This document shows positions 40,610 through 52,495 of a DNA stretch of 64,000 bases, piece by piece. The stretch lies in the NCBI GenBank assembly GCA_030374805.1, contig JARGSG010000018.1:496001-560000 (forward strand), read 5' to 3'. A program made the translations under genes and the position numbers. The DNA is from Gracilaria gracilis. Taxonomy: Eukaryota > Rhodophyta > Florideophyceae > Gracilariales > Gracilariaceae. Within the stretch, counting starts at the first letter, position 1. The number at the start of each line of letters is the position of its first letter. The notes under the pieces are model-generated. The model saw only the letters and a list, made by a program, of their open reading frames with translations, was not told where the DNA came from and searched no databases.

Positions 40610-41319
40610 ATGAACACTACCACGGAAGCGTCGTATGGCTTCAAAAAAGGAGAATGGAAGTTCACCGAAAGGTCCCTGAAAATTGGCTTGGAGAAAGGGA
40701 AGGTCATATTCCTAGCTACTGGCATATAATTAATCTTTCAGCTGACGTTGTGACACGTCTTCATGAACCATCTGCACGCATTTTGAGTTTTTGGACTGCA
40801 ACTGACAATCAATGGAAACCTTATGATGAGCACGGCTGGAATCCGAAGAATTTTTTCGGAGTCAACTACTCTGAAGCGCTTCATAAAGAGTTTTGTTCGC
40901 GATTTCCTGCGAGTGGAAGCCGTCTAGTCGACGAGAAAACAAGACCGTATAATACCGTCGTGGATGGTCCGTTTGATGTTGTACAAATGCACTGGTCGCT
41001 TCATTTTGAGCCACTTGATGAACGCCAAAAAGTGTTACAAAATGTTTGCTGTGCCCTCAACCCGGGCGGAACATTACTCCTAACAGATAAGACGAAACAG
41101 ACAGCTTTCGTAGAATCTATGTACCACGATTTCAAGCATTCCAAAGGAGTGAGCCACGAAGAAATAGCAGCAAAGGAAAAGGCAATTTTTGGTGTTTTGG
41201 AACCTTTGCCATCTTATTGGCATGAGAAGGCGTTAAGTGAAGCAGGTTTCATTGATCGTTGTGTGATTCACGCTCATTTAGGATTCGTTACATGGGTTGC
41301 CAGGAAACCGAAGTCTTAA
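40610..41319 (+). pseudogene. CmoA-like SAM methyltransferase, frameshift and lost SAM motif
   Basis: ATG 40610 starts MNTTTEASYGFKKGEWKFTE. The frame must change near 40665-40676 to continue with PENWLGEREGHIPSYWHIINLSADVV, the N-terminal part typical of the CmoA/Methyltransf_25 group. Further on are PFDVVQMHWSLHF, ERQKVLQNVCCALNPGGTLLLTDK and a FKHSKGVSHEEIAAKEKAIFGVLEPL segment that closely follows the FKRxxGYSxxEIxxKRxALExVL pattern of CmoA. Where the Gly-rich SAM loop should be, the sequence is ILSFWTATDN, so motif I is destroyed. Bacterial CmoA makes carboxy-SAM for tRNA wobble uridine; eukaryotic relatives are less defined. TAA at 41317-41319. Non-functional on two counts. Confidence 0.7.
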
Positions 41320-41391
41320 TCCTCTCTGATGTCGACATTTTATATATCATACTTACGTGATGCATTTATCTTGAGGTCATAACATGACCAC

Positions 41392-41574
41392 TGCATTACA
41401 AACGTTGTACTACAAGCCTAGTCACGGTTAATCAGCGTGATCGGCTTATCCGAGACAGTAGTTAACTTGTAGTTTTGTCCTCAATTGTAGATGAAGTGCT
41501 ACAGAGTATATAAAAGGGGTTTCAGCCTACCTTCCCCTCCATCTGGAGAAGGCCAGACTTCATTCACCACCATT
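41392..41574 (+). mobile_element. Second copy of the solo-LTR-like repeat, 3' truncated
   Basis: Begins TGCATTACAAACGTTGTACTACAAGCC and matches 5619-5813. Shared parts include GTGATCGGCTT, TTGTCCTCAATTGTAGATG, a TATATAAAAGGGG box (near 41508) and CTTCCCCTCCATCTGGAGAAGG, up to CACCACCATT. The final TATTACA end is missing; similarity stops where a GC-rich stretch starts. Deletion of a short block in the first half explains the smaller size. Confidence 0.65.
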
Positions 41575-42194
41575 GCTCGCCGTGTTGCCTCAGTGCCGCA
41601 CATGAAGATTGTGCTTCAAATAGGCCTCGCCAGCGTGCTGCACGCTGGAGTGAGTCTTCCCTACGACTCTGCTCGCCGCAACTGCGTGAGGGCGCATAGC
41701 CGCCAAGCGCTGCTGCGCGCCACGCGTCATGGGCTCGTTCGAGCACGCTGCGATCGGAAGTGCGCAGTTCATCGATGGGCAACGCCAACTTGAACAATTA
41801 TAGCTTTTTGAGTTTGCAAACGCTGCGTGCCATGCCAAAAGGCAAGAGCGTAATATGTAACATGGACTACTTATGTACAAGTACTACAAATAAAGGTATA
41901 GTTTGGAAGCTGCACCGGCGCAACGTTCGAGAAAAGAACCCGGACGCAAACAAGGGCCGCCACCTAGGTCACATTGTCTGATCCAAGATAACTGCCGTAT
42001 TTGGAGCAGGTATGAGCATGCTTGGCGGTAGCCGGGATGCAGAAGAAGCAGCACAGGCAGAAAACAAGAGTACATGAGCAAGAAAGCGACGCACAAATGT
42101 GAATGAAATTGTTCGAACTGAGCTGATGCAAATCATTACCGTGTTACGTAACCGTGTTACGGTTACGAGACAGGAGGAATACAGTAAACCCTTG

Positions 42195-42236
42195 TTAGAA
42201 GGATGCGGAGCATAGACAGCATTCGCATCCTTCTAA
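42195..42236. repeat. 13-bp inverted repeat with 16-nt loop
   Basis: TTAGAAGGATGCG (42195-42207) and CGCATCCTTCTAA (42224-42236) are perfect complements around GAGCATAGACAGCATT. The outer TTA/TAA would fit a TTA/TAA target site, so this could be a minimal foldback or a non-coding RNA hairpin. Confidence 0.75.
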
Positions 42237-43204
42237 GGCGGTTAGGGATAAAACGAGGGAAGTCTTGATGTAGTCTAGCATAGAGTTTCGAGCTCCTACT
42301 GAGCCCCAAAGAATGACGTTATGCGAGACAACGTCATATTGGAAATACGTCGAATGAGTAACAAACTTTGCGTTCTTCTTAGAAGTAGTACAGCTTGACT
42401 GTTACCTTCCTTTTCCTCCTCTAAAGCCAGAAGCACAACAGCCAAGTACCTCAGCTTGTCCTCAATTGCCAACTCTTCCAACAACGTAGTGTTTCTGTCT
42501 TCTTCGACAGTCTTTTTCATAATTATTGGGTTTTAGCCGTTTATGTGCAACCGCTGTTGGTGGCTATTGCGGAAAAAATTTATGAACTACATGGAAGAAA
42601 CTCCTTATAATTAAATAATATATCCTTACAACAAGGGGGCATTGCACCATAAAACCTCTGTTTTATGTAGCATTTGCTTTTTCCAGTTCTCCTACATTAT
42701 TTCTATATCCGTATCCTAAGCAATCATTGCTAAAGCTACCCAAAGCGGGTTCTCGCTCGCGTAGATGGCTACCATATCCTAATATGCTGGATATCCATCT
42801 TACGCGGTACCCGTATACCAAGGGTTAACTGTACACACAAATCCAATGGTAGGTAGGCCCCAAGTCAGTGTGGGCGGCTGCGCGCGCGCCCTGCGGCGAG
42901 GCCACTGGGTCTGGCTTCGTCGGCTCCTGCGCTTGGGGTTGAGCAGGCGGCTGTGGGTGCGGGGACCAGTACGGCATTTGGTGCGGAAGTGGCTCCAAGC
43001 CGGGCGGCGCGGGCGGCGCGGTGGGTTCCATGTGCTCCATGGCGTACGGGTAGATCACGGCGTGGACGGCGAAGAGACTGGCACTGCGGGCAGGTGAGTG
43101 GGCGGTGCAGACTGTGAGACGCCCGTCATTGCGATTGGGGCGGTGCGCGGCGTCGGCGGGGGGCTGATGTGCACTGCGCCGTTGATCTTAGACTAAGATT
43201 TGCA

Positions 43205-43233
43205 AGCAAGCAATTCGCAGCGAATTGCTTGCT
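43205..43233. repeat. 14-bp inverted repeat with 1-nt spacer
   Basis: AGCAAGCAATTCGC (43205-43218) and GCGAATTGCTTGCT (43220-43233) flank a single A. It lies at the edge of a GC-rich patch and next to TCTTAGACTAAGA, another short palindrome. Confidence 0.8.
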
Positions 43234-44628
43234 GAACCTTTACGCATAAGATATTCAAAACTGGGAGCAATCCTAGTGTGTCAAGGATTCTTCCTGGACC
43301 TTATCTGCTCTTGATTCCTGCCCTTCCCCTTCCTCACTGAACATCCGCAGCGATTCAACCCACCGATCCCTGTTGTGTGACATGTAGGGCAGCCTTCCGA
43401 CTGTGTTTCCCTTTGCCTATCATTCTATCTGTACTGTGAGAAAACTGCCAACGTCAAACCTAGAACCAGCACCAAATTCACCTCCAGTACACCAACGACC
43501 AATACAACGTCACACAGCTCCACGGAAAGAGCTTCTTCGTCACCCGGCACTGCCGCACAAATGTTGTTAGCTCTCGTGTACAGCACACTAGCATCGTTTA
43601 GTCAAATTGGATATTCCGAATTTAACAAAAGCCTATCATTCACTCAGGGCTTCCAAAGAACTTGAATGTGATTGAAACGGTGAACTGCTTCACAACGATA
43701 TCTTTGTCCCGCGCAAAGAAGCTTGTGCTGTTGCTCTTGTCCACCAAATAATCAGCGTTTAGAGAAGCAAGCTTCTTGTAACAAATTCGCAAAGGTCCAA
43801 TAGTATGCTTTACCTCTAGAAAGGAACAATTAGATTATCGTGTCTAAACTTTACGAATGTGGCCAAACAGAATCTCCAATTGATCAAAGAGAAAATATTT
43901 TGCTACTTGCGAAGAAAGATCCAATTATTGACAAATGCATGCATAGGTTCCACTTTTCATAGTATTATTAACTGCAGAAAAAGCACCGATTATCGACAAA
44001 AATGTTCGTAAGTTTAACTTTTCTTAGTACCAAAAAATTGGTACTAAATGTGGCAGTTGGTGGGAGGCATGATAATGTTTTGGGACGTGCGGGAAATGCA
44101 CTATTTTTGGATAACTCTACAGTAAATCTGGCTATGAATGGATACCGTATGGCAGATTTACGCTAAGCATCGAACAGCAATGTTAATTTACAAGGAGTTG
44201 CGGGAAGAGCATAAAGGCAGAACATGCCCATTATGTATGAAATACACCAGCATTAACTATGGCCCTACGAAAGTCTTTATGGATTCTACTTCAAGGATAA
44301 CGCGACAATCATTACTCAAACGCGACCATGTCTTTAGAAGTTGTAAGTGTCTATCACGCACTATGTTTAGTGATTTCCTGCTTCCATACTGCTTTCTTTT
44401 TTTGTTATTCTAAACTGACTAGTGCGTTGGATTAAAATACAGTACCAGCTTTGTTCGGTGTGCACAAAGCCCAGTATAAGTATGTTCTATTGCATTTTGA
44501 GCCGTGAGTACGTGTAGTAGGGATCAAACCGAGCGAAACGCTACCCACTGGTACGCGTACGATGCATGAAAGGCGTGCGATGCGTTACCCGGCACGTACG
44601 CGACGGCGTGTAGCTGTACAGACCACAA

Positions 44629-47600
44629 GTGTCCGTTCTGGCGATGTCCAGATCACCAACAATGCGTATGCCTAGGCCCGATAAGATCAATTTTGGCAGA
44701 GCCAACAAATTGTCAGTTCTGCAAACTGTGGGGCAGACGTTCGGTGCCGCCCGTCCGGTGACACAAACGAAGTGTTTGCGGAGTCCGTACGGTGAACGGA
44801 AGACTGCAGCATCCGCCTTCGGAACGTTTGCATGGAAAGGGCGGGGCAAAGCCATGTCCAATTTTCCGAAGTTGGCTGCAGGAGATACTGTACGAATGGA
44901 ACCGTCGCGGGGTGCTCCCCGTGTTACGTACGAGCGGATACGACGACAAATGTTCGCCGCAGCGCAGGCGTACAGGTATCCGAGTCGGCATGTACTGTAG
45001 TACGGTTCGTCTCGAAGGAGAACGTCCGGTGTGCGGTTCCTTAGTGGTTGGGCGTTCACCGTCCGGCTTTTGCCTGTAGAGTGCAATTACGTCGTGTCCG
45101 TATCCGTAATCCACGTTTGTGAATAGACGGTCGAATGACGGTCAGTGCTCATCATAACCGTACGTAAGAAAGACATTCGTGGGAGTAAGGTGCGATCGTA
45201 ATAATTGGACGCGATGAAACGCAACGACGAAGCGAGTGTATCTCGTGTGAAGGCGGTGGCGGAACGTCAGCTCTTGATCCTCCAATAATAATAAATTAGT
45301 CAGTACTGACATTTCGTCCACGCGGCGCCTGTACGACGACATAGCCGTCGTGGCGATTCCAAACGGTCGGTCATACCTCAAGTACCGCGTTTTCGGGTTC
45401 ACTTCCCCCTATGAGAGCGCTAGCCAAGCGGCGACATGCCCGAGTCGGTTCACTCCGTATCCAACCCCACGCACGCAATGGCGCCGAACCCGAGCGGCTC
45501 TGGTACACCGTCGACACCTTTCCGTTCGGTCCCGTAACCTGGTCAGAAGTAGGACCATCGTTTCCGTCGCGGTTTTACCGCTCCTCGCCGGAGGAAGCAA
45601 GTCCCGCTATCCGTCACGGAATACGTCCAGAAGGGTTCTTGGACGGCGAGCGTTTCGCGTCGATCCCGACGGCACTTCCGATGCGGGATATGGCGACTCC
45701 CAATCCGAAACGGACAAGCATCGAAGCTTGGCAAGCCCGCTGGAACCACCTGCCTGGTGTGACCGGACGGAAGAGCGAAGAGACCTAAGGGCGAAGTGAC
45801 ATGTTTTACCTGCGCTGTCCGGAGGAGAAGACCTATCAGGATGCGTGTAGTATAGCGACAGCTGCGGCCGCGTACTTTGCCTAAATTAGGAAGTAGTGTG
45901 CGCAGTACCCAAGCGGGGACGAAGGAGCGTGCAGAGCGACGCTAGCAACGGGGCACGAGATAGGCGTGCAGCACCGGTAGTGACGGTAGAACGGCCCTAT
46001 TGGAAACTAGACGATGAAAAATCGGCTAGGGGGTACTTGCGGTTTACCACTGCGAGCTCTGCCCAACGTGAGGTGCTTAAGTACATCTCCGAGGGCAGTA
46101 GCCACGTGTGGAAAAGAATAAACAATCTACCTATCAAGGGGTCCCCTAGGTGGTGGCCGACAACTGTCACCACCTTGCACGTGGGATACCTGAGCTGCAC
46201 CCATGTGCACAATAACTATCTAACTAACCTAATATGCACCCATTGGGACAGTGCATCCAATTGCACTACAATGCGTTGCAGCGATTGTTCCATCGCTGCT
46301 CATCCGATTCGGGCTTTCCCGAGAAGGACATGAATCCGCTTGGGTTGGTGATGTTCGAACCCCCGTACGACAATTTGTACTGGCTGGACCGTCAACGGTG
46401 GGGAATTAATACCGCAACGGAGGCGAGAATCCGAGGGTCCCATGGGTTCCTGTACAATTGGCACAACGTCGAGTTCCTTGACGTCCCTGTTCATCGCCGA
46501 TCGGACTTGTATTGATCCACGAACGAAGTGTGGACCAGCCTCGATGTGTCCCGCAACCTATCCGTACCGAATCCGTCCGTGTTGGCTTACCATTTGGAAG
46601 AGCTCCTCAAAGGTTCACCCATTCAGGGTGTTTTCCTTCAGGTCGTATACGCCGAGTGGGCAGTGTTTGCCTTTATGGCGTTCCTCCAGGCGGCCCACGA
46701 AGGTATCAAGGTCTCCACCCGTGCGGGAGACGAGCGTCTGTACCATAAGGACGGCCAAACCAAGTACGGGCAGTTGTTTCCGATGCCGTACAAACTGGTA
46801 TGTATTCAGGCCGAGATGAGACTCCAGAACGTTCTCTGCGGCACCGGGTTTCCCCCGCAGGTCGGTGAAAAACTGTTACAGTACTCGTTGGAGACCGATT
46901 GAGACAACAATCCGGGGTTCCTGTGGTACGACTACTACTCCGATATGTTCCCGGCGATGCCCTCGACCGGATCGGTCGCGACGCCGATCACTCGTGTCCT
47001 GAAGGGTCCGGAGAGTCTCCCCCCTGGCCCTGCAAAACCGTTCGGGACTTCTTCCCGCATGGGTTCATGGCGCAGGACTTCTAGGACGTGGCGCCACTGC
47101 CGACTCCGATGGTTACACCCGTTGAGGCGAAGGCCGTTGTAGAGGCAGGAGTACAGGCAGGATCTGGTCGGAAGTCTTGGGACAAATCCGGTTTCGCCAT
47201 TGAGGACAGCGCCAGCCCGCATTCGGACGGTGTTACACACAAGGCCTTCATGGATCTCCGTGCGGCTTGTATTCCGTTCGGCGAAGAGGAGCCTGCGACG
47301 CTTGACGACGCCCTGTTGGCGGCCCGAGCATGGATGCGCCATGCGGTCAACGCCGAGACTTCTCTCCGTGAGCAGGCTCAGGCGCAGCTTAACCTGCTCG
47401 GTTACCTCCGGGCCCACTCCTTGTTGGTCCTGGCGTCTTAAAAGCAGTCCGTGATGGCTGGTCTGGGTATGGCGCCCGGTGTGGATGGGATGCGGATGTC
47501 AACGTTCGCGCCGCCGTTAGAGGAGCTGGTGACCAAATCCTATGAGGGCATTGCGCAACAGGTCGATGCGGATCGCATTGTCGACCATATTGTTAAGAAC

Positions 47601-48062
47601 ATGCGCCAAGCGGCGGAGTCTTTCTTCAAGGGCGTCGAGCTGGTTGCACCCTATATTACGCCCGGGGAAGAGCCTGAAAGTGAAGGCCAGTCCGGTGACG
47701 GTGCAGGGCCGAGCGGTACGAACGCGGCTCCCGAAGGGGAGACTCCGCAAGAGGAGGTAACTCCTGCGGTCGGAGATGTTCCCATGCCGTTTCCAGGCGG
47801 AGATCAAGAGGGAACGGAGACCGTCAGAGCTGAGGAGGACCTCATAGAGCCGGCACCTGCACCCGCAAGCCAATCGGACAGTAAGTCGGGTGGGAAAAAG
47901 AAGGTCGTGGCTACTTCGCCGTGGCCTGGGTCCGCCTTGGCGTCCCAGCCGACGAATATTGGTTCGAGTTCGCGTGGTGGTTCCGCTGCGGGCCGTGGTA
48001 CTTCTCCGTGGGGTACTCGTGGGCGCGGTATTACGAAGCCCGGTTGGAAGAAGAATACTTAG
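44629..48062 (+). pseudogene. Unrecognised long decayed gene, antisense to and downstream of pol
   Basis: Protein-like sequence follows the plus strand with many breaks. Segments: MSVLAMSRSPTMRMPRP (44629-45000); WYTVDTFPFGPVTWSEVG (45411-45860); PYWKLDDEKSARGYLRF (45896-46230); EKDMNPLGLVMFEPPYDNLYW (46234-46515, TGA); VWTSLDVSRNLSVPNPS to LLQYSLETD (to TGA 46900-46902); NNPGFLWYDYYSDMFPAMP (about 46903-47080). Then another frame carries MVTPVEAKAVVEAGVQ (47088-47441, TAA) and an acidic, Gly/Ser/Pro-rich tail ending RGRGITKPGWKKN (47451-48062). Unbroken it would approach 1,100 residues. The ordered stretch plus basic Gly-rich tail could suit a structural, nucleic-acid-binding protein, but I recognise no family. 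It converges on the pol gene. Confidence 0.45.
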
Positions 48063-48322
48063 TTCACCGTGCGTACTCGTAGCTTTCTTTTCTCCTAAGT
48101 AAACTTGTGATTGTTTGTAATGACCTGTGGGCCAATAGTATGTCGTTCTGCGTGTGCCGTTGTCGGAAAAGGCGGCGTTTTGTAAGAATCGAAAAGTAAT
48201 TGACCAATAGGCGTACGTTGGTGGCCGCTTGCCGCCCAATGATAATGTAGTGGCGGCGCCTTTTGGTGCCCCGTGACGGTTCACCGCTTGCGAGCCAGTA
48301 CGTACGATTTCTGATCTCCGAT

Positions 48323-48343
48323 CCGCCCCTTCCCCCCTCCCTA
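48323..48343 (-). promoter_or_regulatory. Polypurine tract of the old chromovirus
   Basis: On the coding (minus) strand, GGGAGGGGGGAAGGGGCGGA follows the pol stop region directly. Such a tract normally marks the start of the 3' LTR, which would then extend leftwards over the end of the antisense gene. No matching right-hand LTR was recognised. Confidence 0.5.
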
Positions 48344-51300
48344 AGGTGTCGCCGCTACCGAAGGGTTTCCGCGACGCCAATAGCGTGCAATGAAGTGCTG
48401 GGGGATGTGTTCCGGCGGTTCGAAGGTATCCTGATCGGTGTGGTACCCGTGCCATCGTACGCGGTATTCTTGTCCGTTCGGGGTGTCGCGCTGGTCGACG
48501 ACGCGTTCCACCACGCTCGGAACTGTTCCGGGCGGTGCAGTAGGTTGGTGGTCGACTGGTTCGTCCGCATACAGTCCCTCAGGGTCAGCAGCTACTGTGC
48601 CGTGTGTCCGTTCGGAAGTGACCGGTGTGGTTGTTGGCGGTGCGATTGGGGCTTTTGTCACTCTGTCAATACTGACGGTGTTGTGAATACCGTCTTGGTT
48701 CAGAGTGACAGTAGCATCCGTTGCGGATACGACCTTAAACAGGCCAACCGTCTTCGGTAAGAGCTTCCGATACGTACGTTCCTGATCCGTAAGGTCCTCC
48801 TCTGCGTTCTTATAGTCTGGTCGGTCAACGAAGACCTCTTTCCCAGGGGTAAAGCTCGACGTGTACCGTACGGACGTATCAAAGTTTTCCTTATAGCGCT
48901 GTCGGGCGTAGGTCAACTTTGTCCGAGCGGTCTGCAGCGTAGCCTGTAGGAGCTTGAGCGTGTAGCGTTTTAACCGAGCGGCAGTGGGCTGTGTAGGCGT
49001 CGTTGGGTCCAGTGACGTGCTGGGCTCATCGAGCAGAACGCTTGGTGGCTTACGCGTTAGCGCAACGTCGAACGGTGCGGTACCAAGAGATCGATGGATC
49101 TGTAGGTTGTAGCCGTACGTAAGAGGTTGCACATACGCGTGCCAAGTGTTCTGATGATCCGCTACCTAGTGGCGTAACCTCTCCATGAGTGTCTTGTTGA
49201 ACCGTTCGGCCTGACCATTAGGTTGCGGATGGTACGCGGTTGTCAATACGTGTTTGGTTCCCAACGCGACGCACACAGTCTCAAAGAACTTGGAGACGAA
49301 TTGAGTCCCGTTATCGGTCAGCAAGTAGTTGGGAATTCCGGACGGGTAAACCCAGTTCTTCCGGAAGGCCTTTGCCACACTGGGAGCTGTGGTTGACCGC
49401 ATGGGTATGGAGCGAGCTATCTTGCTAAACCGATCGGTTATAACCAGTATGTACTGGTAACCGTTTACGGACTTCGTGAATGGACCGACGATGTCCATCG
49501 CGACGAATTCCAGTGAACCGGCGGCGGGGAACAGGTTCAACAGCTTCTGCGACTTGAAGTGTGTTCCCTTCGTCGCTGGGCAGGTGCGACAGTCCCGTAC
49601 GGTGTGGAATACATCATTGGTCATATGTGGCCAGTAGAAACCTCGACAGAGACTTTCATACATCCGATTGGAGCCCGGATAGCCAACCAGACGGGGGTAG
49701 TGTGCCAAGTAGAGGACGCGTGCCTGCAGTGATGCAGGTACGACCTTCTGGATGGCACCGTCCAGCGGGGCTTTGCGCAATATGAGTCCGTTTCGGTTGA
49801 TTTCAAACAGAGTGACACCGTTGCCGATGTCTTTCCGTACCGACTCACAGAAAGGGTCATCTGCTTGAGCTCGTACGAGCTCTTCGACCGTGACCGGAAC
49901 GATATTGGTTTTTTCCGAGGTGACAGCAAGCACCTCGGGGATGCCAGCAGATTTCCGTTCGGGCGTTGGTCAGTCGACGCAAACGTCACTGTACTCATCA
50001 CCGTCAACGGTAATGTTGGTGATGAGATATCCGTCGTCCGTAAGGTCATTCACTAGCAAGCAGGGGACCTCTTCGTCCAATGGGGCATCGTCTTCGCCGT
50101 CCGTCTGGATCCGAGAAAGGGCATCAGCCGCTTGGTGCTTGATACCCGGGCGGTGAACGACATCGATGTCGTACTCCATGAGACGTAACCGCCACCTAGC
50201 CAGTCGTCCTGAAGCGTCCGCAAGGTTCAGTATCCACCTCAAAGAGTGGTGATCCGTTCGGACTGTGAACCTCTGACCTTCTAGATACGAGCGAAGGTGC
50301 AGTATGGCCCAGACGACCGCAAGGCATTCCCGTTCGGTAGTTGAGTATTGCCGTTCGGTCTTGGATAAAGAGCGGCTCCAGTAACCGATTGGTAGGAAGT
50401 CTCCGTCCGGTTGCTTCCGTAGCAGGGTGCATCCAACCTGTCGGTTTCATGCGTCTCTATTCAGAAAGTACGGGTACCCTTGACCGGGAATGGCCAAAAT
50501 GGGGGGGCATATCTGTCTCTGACGTAATTCGTCAAATGCTTCGTATTCCGTATCCGTCAGTGCCTCAAACTTCGTGGGTTGCCCCTTCTCCAGCTTTCGG
50601 TTCAATGGAGCCTCAATTCGGGCGAAGTTTGCGACAAACCGACGGAATGCGTTACAGAGCCCCAAGAACGATCGGAGCTCCGTCTGGGTCGTAGGCGGTT
50701 TAGCCTGCTTGATAGCGTTCTGTGTCTTGAGAGACACCTGAAGCTTCCCGGTGGGATTACGTGGCCTAGATAGTCCACCGTGTCACTGAAACAGTAGCAC
50801 TTGTCCAGTCGGAGAGTAAAGCCAGCCGAACGGAGCATATGCGGTATGGTCCGCACATGGTCATAATGCTCTTCAACCGTCCGGGAATAGATGATAACGT
50901 CATCAAGATACACCAGTGCGTACTGTCATTTCACCCGTGAAAGAATGATGTCGAAAGCACGCTGGAAAGTAGCCGGTGCGTTCTTGAGTCCGAACGGCAT
51001 TCTCCGATAGCGGTACAGTCCCATGTGCGACGTGAACGTCGTTTTGTTTCGGTCGGGCTCATCCATTTCGGTCTGCCAATAACCACTGTTGGCGTCCAAA
51101 GTGGAGAAGGTTTGTGCATCTCCCAGGGAGTCGATGCACTCGTCCATTCGGGGTAGTAGATACGTGTCCCGTACGGTCGTAGCGTTCACCCGGCGGTAGT
51201 CAACACAGAAGCGAAGGCTTCCGTCTTTCTTGAGCGCGAAACGACCGGGCTGGCCCATTCTGCCGATGACAGTTCTATGAAACTAGCAGCGAGCTGCTTT

Positions 51301-52495
51301 GTCACCTCCTTTCGTTCGAGTTCTCTCCGAGCGGGTCCGGCACGGTACGGCATCTGGAATATGGGCTTGGTGCCTGGTTCCAGATGGATGCAGTGCTTTG
51401 CTGCCGCAATTGTTCCGAGATGGCCATCCCACATATCCGCAAACGGTCGAAGTAACTCGATGACTTTATCCCGTTCGGAAGCATACTCAGGACTGATCTT
51501 TACCTTGCTGGGCCATTCGTTCTCATCTTTCTGTACGGTTTCTTGCTCCTGTTCGGTATCCTTGCCTTTCCGTTCGGAAATACTGTCCGAAATCGGAGTG
51601 TCTTCCCCCTCCTTAGACTTGTCGCTCCGCGACGATGGTTGCGGAGTAATGAGCGCTACAGGAGATGGAAGGGCAAGCCCGATAACGGTGTTCTTGTGTA
51701 ACCGAACCGAGCTGTCAGAAAAGTTCGCTACGCGAACGAGAAAGGGTACTTCCGGTCGGAGCTCCATAACTCCACCCGCAAGGAGTGTTAGTTCGAGCGT
51801 CGATCCCGTACTGTGATGGGACTGTAGAAAGACCAAGCCGGACGTTTTGGTGGTTACCAAGACGTTCGTTTCCGACATTGGGGGCAGAACAACCGGACGG
51901 GCAACATGTATCTTATTAGATGGGGTTTCCCGTTCGGGTTCTGGTTCCGGCGCGGAAGGTGCATTTGGTCCGTAGGTGGGAGACTGTATAGATACCAGTC
52001 TGGAGTGACGTAGGAGTATTGTCCGTCTCGGTGGTAGAATGGCCAAGACGTACTTCTGAATAGAAGAAGTACCGAGTAGTACGCTGGTGGAGAGGTTAGA
52101 AACAACCAGAAACTGTACTCGTACGTTGAGGTCACCGATTTAAACCATAAGGGGGAGAACTCCCACAACGTCCATTCGGTTCTTCGACGCGTCCGTAATT
52201 CGGGGTCTTACGTCCGGTCGGAGTTTTGAGCGCCAATTCGGAGGGAGATGGCGTTCGTGAACCAGACAGGGTCCGGCTCCAGTATCAAGAACTCCCGTTA
52301 ACGGATACATCAGTGCCGTATTGAGGCCAACCGACATGTGCACCTTGTAGTTCGCGCTAGAAAAGAGGACCATTTCGGCTTCTATATCCGTATCGGTCAG
52401 GTCACATGTCAGAACAGCGGGCTCCCCTCGGATGGAGTCCGTTCGATCTGTCGCTGACGGGGCGAGGCTAGGCCTCTGTGGAGGAGGCGATGCCT
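48341..52495 (-). pseudogene. Pol of the old chromovirus, multiple stops and frameshifts
   Basis: Minus-strand pieces in order: protease TGVLDTGAGPCLVHE (52140-52373), linker GTSSIQKYVLAILPP to HLEPGTKPIFQMPYRAGPARR (51186-52046), RT FCVDYRRVNATTVRDTYLLPRMD and STLDANSGYWQ (50926-51258), YLDDVIIYSR with VDYLGHVIPPG (50913 down). Then TELRSFLGLCNAFRRF (50447-50737), RNase H TERECLAVVWAILHL and RTDHHSLRWIL with RPGIKHQAADALSR (to 49970), integrase RTCPATKG, VAMDIVGPF, LLTDNGTQF, PNGQAERFN (49166-49933), and chromodomain VERVVDQRDTPNGQEYRVRWHGY (48341-49132). In-frame stops lie at 52140, 50926, 50447, 49970 and 49166; frameshifts lie near 51250 and 50755. Catalytic residues survive. Much older than the element at 29.5 kb. 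Confidence 0.88.

Larger units (their letters stand above)
41575..44628. other. Mixed non-coding region with GC-rich patches
   Basis: GC-rich patches at about 41590-41800 and 42850-43190 sit in an AT-rich background. In the second patch, minus-strand frames encode Pro-rich sequence (MEPTAPPAPPGLEPLPHQM) on 42825-43058, and a neighbouring frame is also Pro-rich, which may be the broken remains of one coding exon. A 74-residue minus-strand ORF at 42296-42520 (MKKTVEEDRNTTLLEELAIEDK) is Glu/Leu-rich and unrecognised. From 43200 to 44500 nothing convincing is seen. Confidence 0.4.

Noticed and set aside
44541..45114. Minus-strand ORFs of 133-181 codons
   Set aside because: They mirror the plus-strand gene in CpG-rich DNA and have no domain.
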